Source: 1XD8-76 sp051880335
GTDB lineage: Bacteria > Bacillota > Clostridia > Lachnospirales > Lachnospiraceae
Length of the DNA stretch: 16,158 nucleotides
Assembly: GCA_051880335.1 (NCBI GenBank)
Contig: JBJENT010000111.1
Location: forward strand, 1 to 16,158
Direction: 5' to 3'
The translations under genes were made by a program, and so were the position numbers. Below the pieces are notes generated by a model. It was not told where the DNA came from, did no database searches, and saw nothing but the letters and a program-made list of their open reading frames with translations. The number at the start of each line of letters is the position of its first letter. The stretch's first letter is position 1. This document shows, one piece after another, positions 13,765 to 16,158 of this stretch.

Positions 13765-16092
13765 CTATCCCAGCGTATTTATGACATCTGTAATATTCAT
13801 GCTACTGATCTGTTTAAATGGTCTGTATACTGCAGCCACTGCAGAACCAATAACAAGCAGCAAAATAATCACCATAGCTTCTTTGGGTAAAACCCAGGCT
13901 GTTCCAAAGTAGTGGGTGATAATTCTTTGAAACAGTGCTTTATGGATTGGAATGCCCATTCCGCATCCCACCAGACACCCACATACTGCATAACTGGATG
14001 CTTCACAAAATATCATTTTAATCAACTGGTTTCTTCCCATACCAACTGCACGCATCATGCCGAACTGATTCATTCTCGATGACACACTGACTGCTATGCA
14101 GTTTATAATATTAAATACTGTAATCAGTGCAATAACAGCCAGAAAGCTGTATACCAGAAAAGAAAAGGCGTAATATGTGCTATTGATTTCACGGTTACTT
14201 TCTCTGTAATCACCCAGATTGTAGCTTTCACCTGCAATGGTCCGAATCTCGGACATGATATCCTCTTTTGCATCACCGGAAAACTGCAAATCTAAGACTG
14301 CATAGTTTGTAATGCCTGTTATACGTTCAAAGGTTTCCTCCGAGCAGATCAGGGTAGGAATATCAGAAGTTCCAAAGGGGCTGTCTGATAAGGCTGCTGC
14401 CACCTGAAGTTCTTCTCCATTGATAACCAATGTGTCTCCACAGGTAAGTGGATTATCTTTCTCAAACACTATCATAACACAGTCTGTTTTTTCCTGAACA
14501 GCAGAAAGATCACCGGAAAGCAGGTCCTCCTTTGACCACTCAAACTGCCTGTCATCATAAGAAATCAGATCTGCCCTTTTCACATCCTTATCCGATACCA
14601 CATCCAGCTGCTGATACATACGCCCGTATGCTATGTCTACTCCGTAAACGGATGCTATTTCATCGGCCATATCTTTGGAAATCGTATTTTCACGATTGGG
14701 ATCTGATACGGAAGCATGGGGCGTATAGGGTTTTAGTGTATTCAGTGCATACCCGATCCAGTCAATCATAATGGAAAAGCATAAAAACAGAACAATACTT
14801 AATGCAAAAGATCCTGTGATCAGGAAAAGATTCTTTTTTGAGGAAACCGCATGTCGTATTCCCATTGCAGTATCAACTTTGTAAAAACGTGTGTTGGCAG
14901 ATGTCCGAATCTTCCCCCCATTTGCCGGGTTACCGGAAACTGCCATGACCGGCGAAACTTTAGCGGCCTTTCTGGCCGGAGCATCCGCTGCCAGAATCAC
15001 TGTAATCATACCCATGGCCACACCGACTACGATTCCCACCATACTCACCTGAAATACCGGCATCTCCTGAAATTCTCCACCAATTCCATAATGCATGACC
15101 GCGCAGATTCCCCAGGTCGTAAGGATTGCTGCTATTTCACCAATCGGAATCGCTACACTGCACCAGCAGAGTGCTTCCCTTATCACAATATGCTTTATCT
15201 GTTTTTTACTTGCTCCTATACAGCGAAGCATTCCAAAAAACTGTGTCTGTCTGCTTATATTGCTGTTCATGCTTCCGGAAATCATCAAAACGCCTGCCAT
15301 GATAACCAGAATCATGAGAAAGGCAGCAGTTCCATACAAACCTACAATATAGCTGTTATCGCTAAGCCCCAGATAACCCATTACTGCAGCATTTTGAGAA
15401 ATATCATCCTGTGACAGACCATATTTTTCCTGCAGCATTTTTATGTTCTTCTTCACTTCCCGGTTTTTTTCAAATTTAATGTACTGTACAGTCTGCATTT
15501 CTACCCCATTTGTTTTACACAAATCTTCAAAGGCTTCCATACTGATCACTGCACTCAGTCCATCATGGGCAAGATTCCAGGAATCATCCTGAACGAATCC
15601 TGAGACTTTGTAAGTAAAATTTCCTCCCGGTGTCTGCAAAGTCACTTCATCTCCCATGTCGATCTGAAAAAGAGACTGTGCATTGGAAGAAAGCGTTATT
15701 TTCTCTGGACCTTTCGGCATTTCTCCCACCAGTTTTAATCCTGGTATGATTTCCTGAATTTCCGGTTCAGTTCCTGTTATTGCGACTTTTTTATTTCCAA
15801 TAAAGTAGTCGTTCTCCAGACCATAGTTAAGCACATCATATCTGACTGCCGCATGGATTCCCTGCTCTGCTTTTATCGATGCCATTTCCTCCTCAGAACA
15901 GTTTTTCAGCATGATATGCCATTCCCCATTTTTCTTTATCTGTCTTGCGTATTCCATACGGGCACCCATATCCGCCATGGTAAATACCCCTGTCACCAGG
16001 AAAACTGCAAGAACAATGCAGAAAATAGTCATTCTGTTCTGTCTGCGACGGGTCTTGGATTGAATTCCGGCAAGGCTCAAATAATTTCTCAT
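13765..16092 (-). CDS. ABC transporter permease, FtsX/MacB-like, eight membrane helices
   Basis: 775 residues from the ATG at 16092, chosen over the in-frame ATG at 16113 because AGAGGTG precedes it while the upstream ATG has no ribosome binding site. The protein is two similar halves. Each has one helix, an extracellular domain of roughly 200 residues and a three-helix FtsX domain (PF02687). Using the long-form numbering, helices are near 28-48, 258-284, 315-340, 355-380, 428-458, 655-685, 715-735 and 748-770. FtsX-type loops GMLRCIGASKKQI and GMMRAVGMGRNQL follow the second and sixth helices. Such permeases act with a separate ATPase in lipoprotein or peptide handling, export or antibiotic resistance. 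The ATPase is not in the window and would be expected upstream, beyond 16158. The substrate is unknown. Confidence 0.9.
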   Translation of the reverse strand: MRNYLSLAGIQSKTRRRQNRMTIFCIVLAVFLVTGVFTMADMGARMEYARQIKKNGEWHIMLKNCSEEEMASIKAEQGIHAAVRYDVLNYGLENDYFIGNKKVAITGTEPEIQEIIPGLKLVGEMPKGPEKITLSSNAQSLFQIDMGDEVTLQTPGGNFTYKVSGFVQDDSWNLAHDGLSAVISMEAFEDLCKTNGVEMQTVQYIKFEKNREVKKNIKMLQEKYGLSQDDISQNAAVMGYLGLSDNSYIVGLYGTAAFLMILVIMAGVLMISGSMNSNISRQTQFFGMLRCIGASKKQIKHIVIREALCWCSVAIPIGEIAAILTTWGICAVMHYGIGGEFQEMPVFQVSMVGIVVGVAMGMITVILAADAPARKAAKVSPVMAVSGNPANGGKIRTSANTRFYKVDTAMGIRHAVSSKKNLFLITGSFALSIVLFLCFSIMIDWIGYALNTLKPYTPHASVSDPNRENTISKDMADEIASVYGVDIAYGRMYQQLDVVSDKDVKRADLISYDDRQFEWSKEDLLSGDLSAVQEKTDCVMIVFEKDNPLTCGDTLVINGEELQVAAALSDSPFGTSDIPTLICSEETFERITGITNYAVLDLQFSGDAKEDIMSEIRTIAGESYNLGDYRESNREINSTYYAFSFLVYSFLAVIALITVFNIINCIAVSVSSRMNQFGMMRAVGMGRNQLIKMIFCEASSYAVCGCLVGCGMGIPIHKALFQRIITHYFGTAWVLPKEAMVIILLLVIGSAVAAVYRPFKQISSMNITDVINTLG

Positions 16093-16158
16093 TGGGAACA
16101 CCTCTAATGTCATTCATTTAAGGTTTTACTCCCAATATTGTAAAATTTCAAAAAAATT
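16093..16158. other. AT-rich window edge upstream of the FtsX-type permease
   Basis: Sixty-six bases, AT-rich. On the minus strand a TTGAAA and a TAAAAC are spaced 17 bp apart, a weak promoter candidate. One frame stays open to a TGA overlapping the start region, so this could also be the end of an upstream gene. The window is too short to decide. Confidence 0.25.

Noticed and set aside
16093..16158. C-terminal end of an ATPase gene upstream of the FtsX-type permease
   Set aside because: One frame is open on the minus strand, but the 15 or so residues are AT-rich and show no ATPase feature; too short to call.

Overview
The window looks like a chromosomal segment of a strict anaerobe of the Bacillota, most likely Lachnospiraceae (Clostridia). 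The reasons are strong AGGAGG-type ribosome binding sites, moderate-to-low GC by eye (not computed), a rubrerythrin, and the TPR/DUF4037/DUF4125 and DUF5107/TPR protein types that I associate with gut Clostridia. No rRNA, tRNA, CRISPR array, transposase or phage gene was seen. No gene-free stretch exceeds 300 bases; the longest is the 205-base gap at 11548-11752.

Layout. (1) Bases 1-3415, minus strand: rubrerythrin with its own promoter and terminator, then a large TPR-DUF4037-DUF4125 fusion protein. The fusion has a 30-bp tandem repeat in its linker and a 41-bp tandem duplication over its stop codon. (2) Bases 3416-12838, a sugar-use locus: a cytoplasmic DUF5107/TPR protein (minus), a divergent AraC-type regulator (plus), a three-gene sugar ABC importer resembling E. 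coli AraG-AraH-AraF (minus, order ATPase-permease-binding protein), and a divergent aldose 1-epimerase (plus). (3) Bases 12855-13655, minus: a YdcF-type DUF218 protein. (4) Bases 13765-16092, minus: an eight-helix FtsX-type ABC permease whose ATPase is not in view.

The best non-obvious signal is a shared promoter module in the sugar locus. The promoters of the DUF5107 gene and of the importer operon align without gaps over 69 bp. They share two AGCAA half-sites exactly 21 bp apart, an identical CTAATGAAT block where the -35 would be, and TATAYT -10 boxes at the same position. This is the geometry expected of an AraC-family activator, and the AraC gene sits beside one copy. I infer that the AraC protein switches on the importer and the DUF5107 protein together. 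That would make the uncharacterised DUF5107/TPR protein a partner in intracellular handling of the imported sugar, with the mutarotase serving the same substrate. The imported sugar is probably a pentose or hexose of the arabinose/galactose kind. However, two positions that contact arabinose in E. coli AraF appear changed in the binding protein, so the exact substrate is open.
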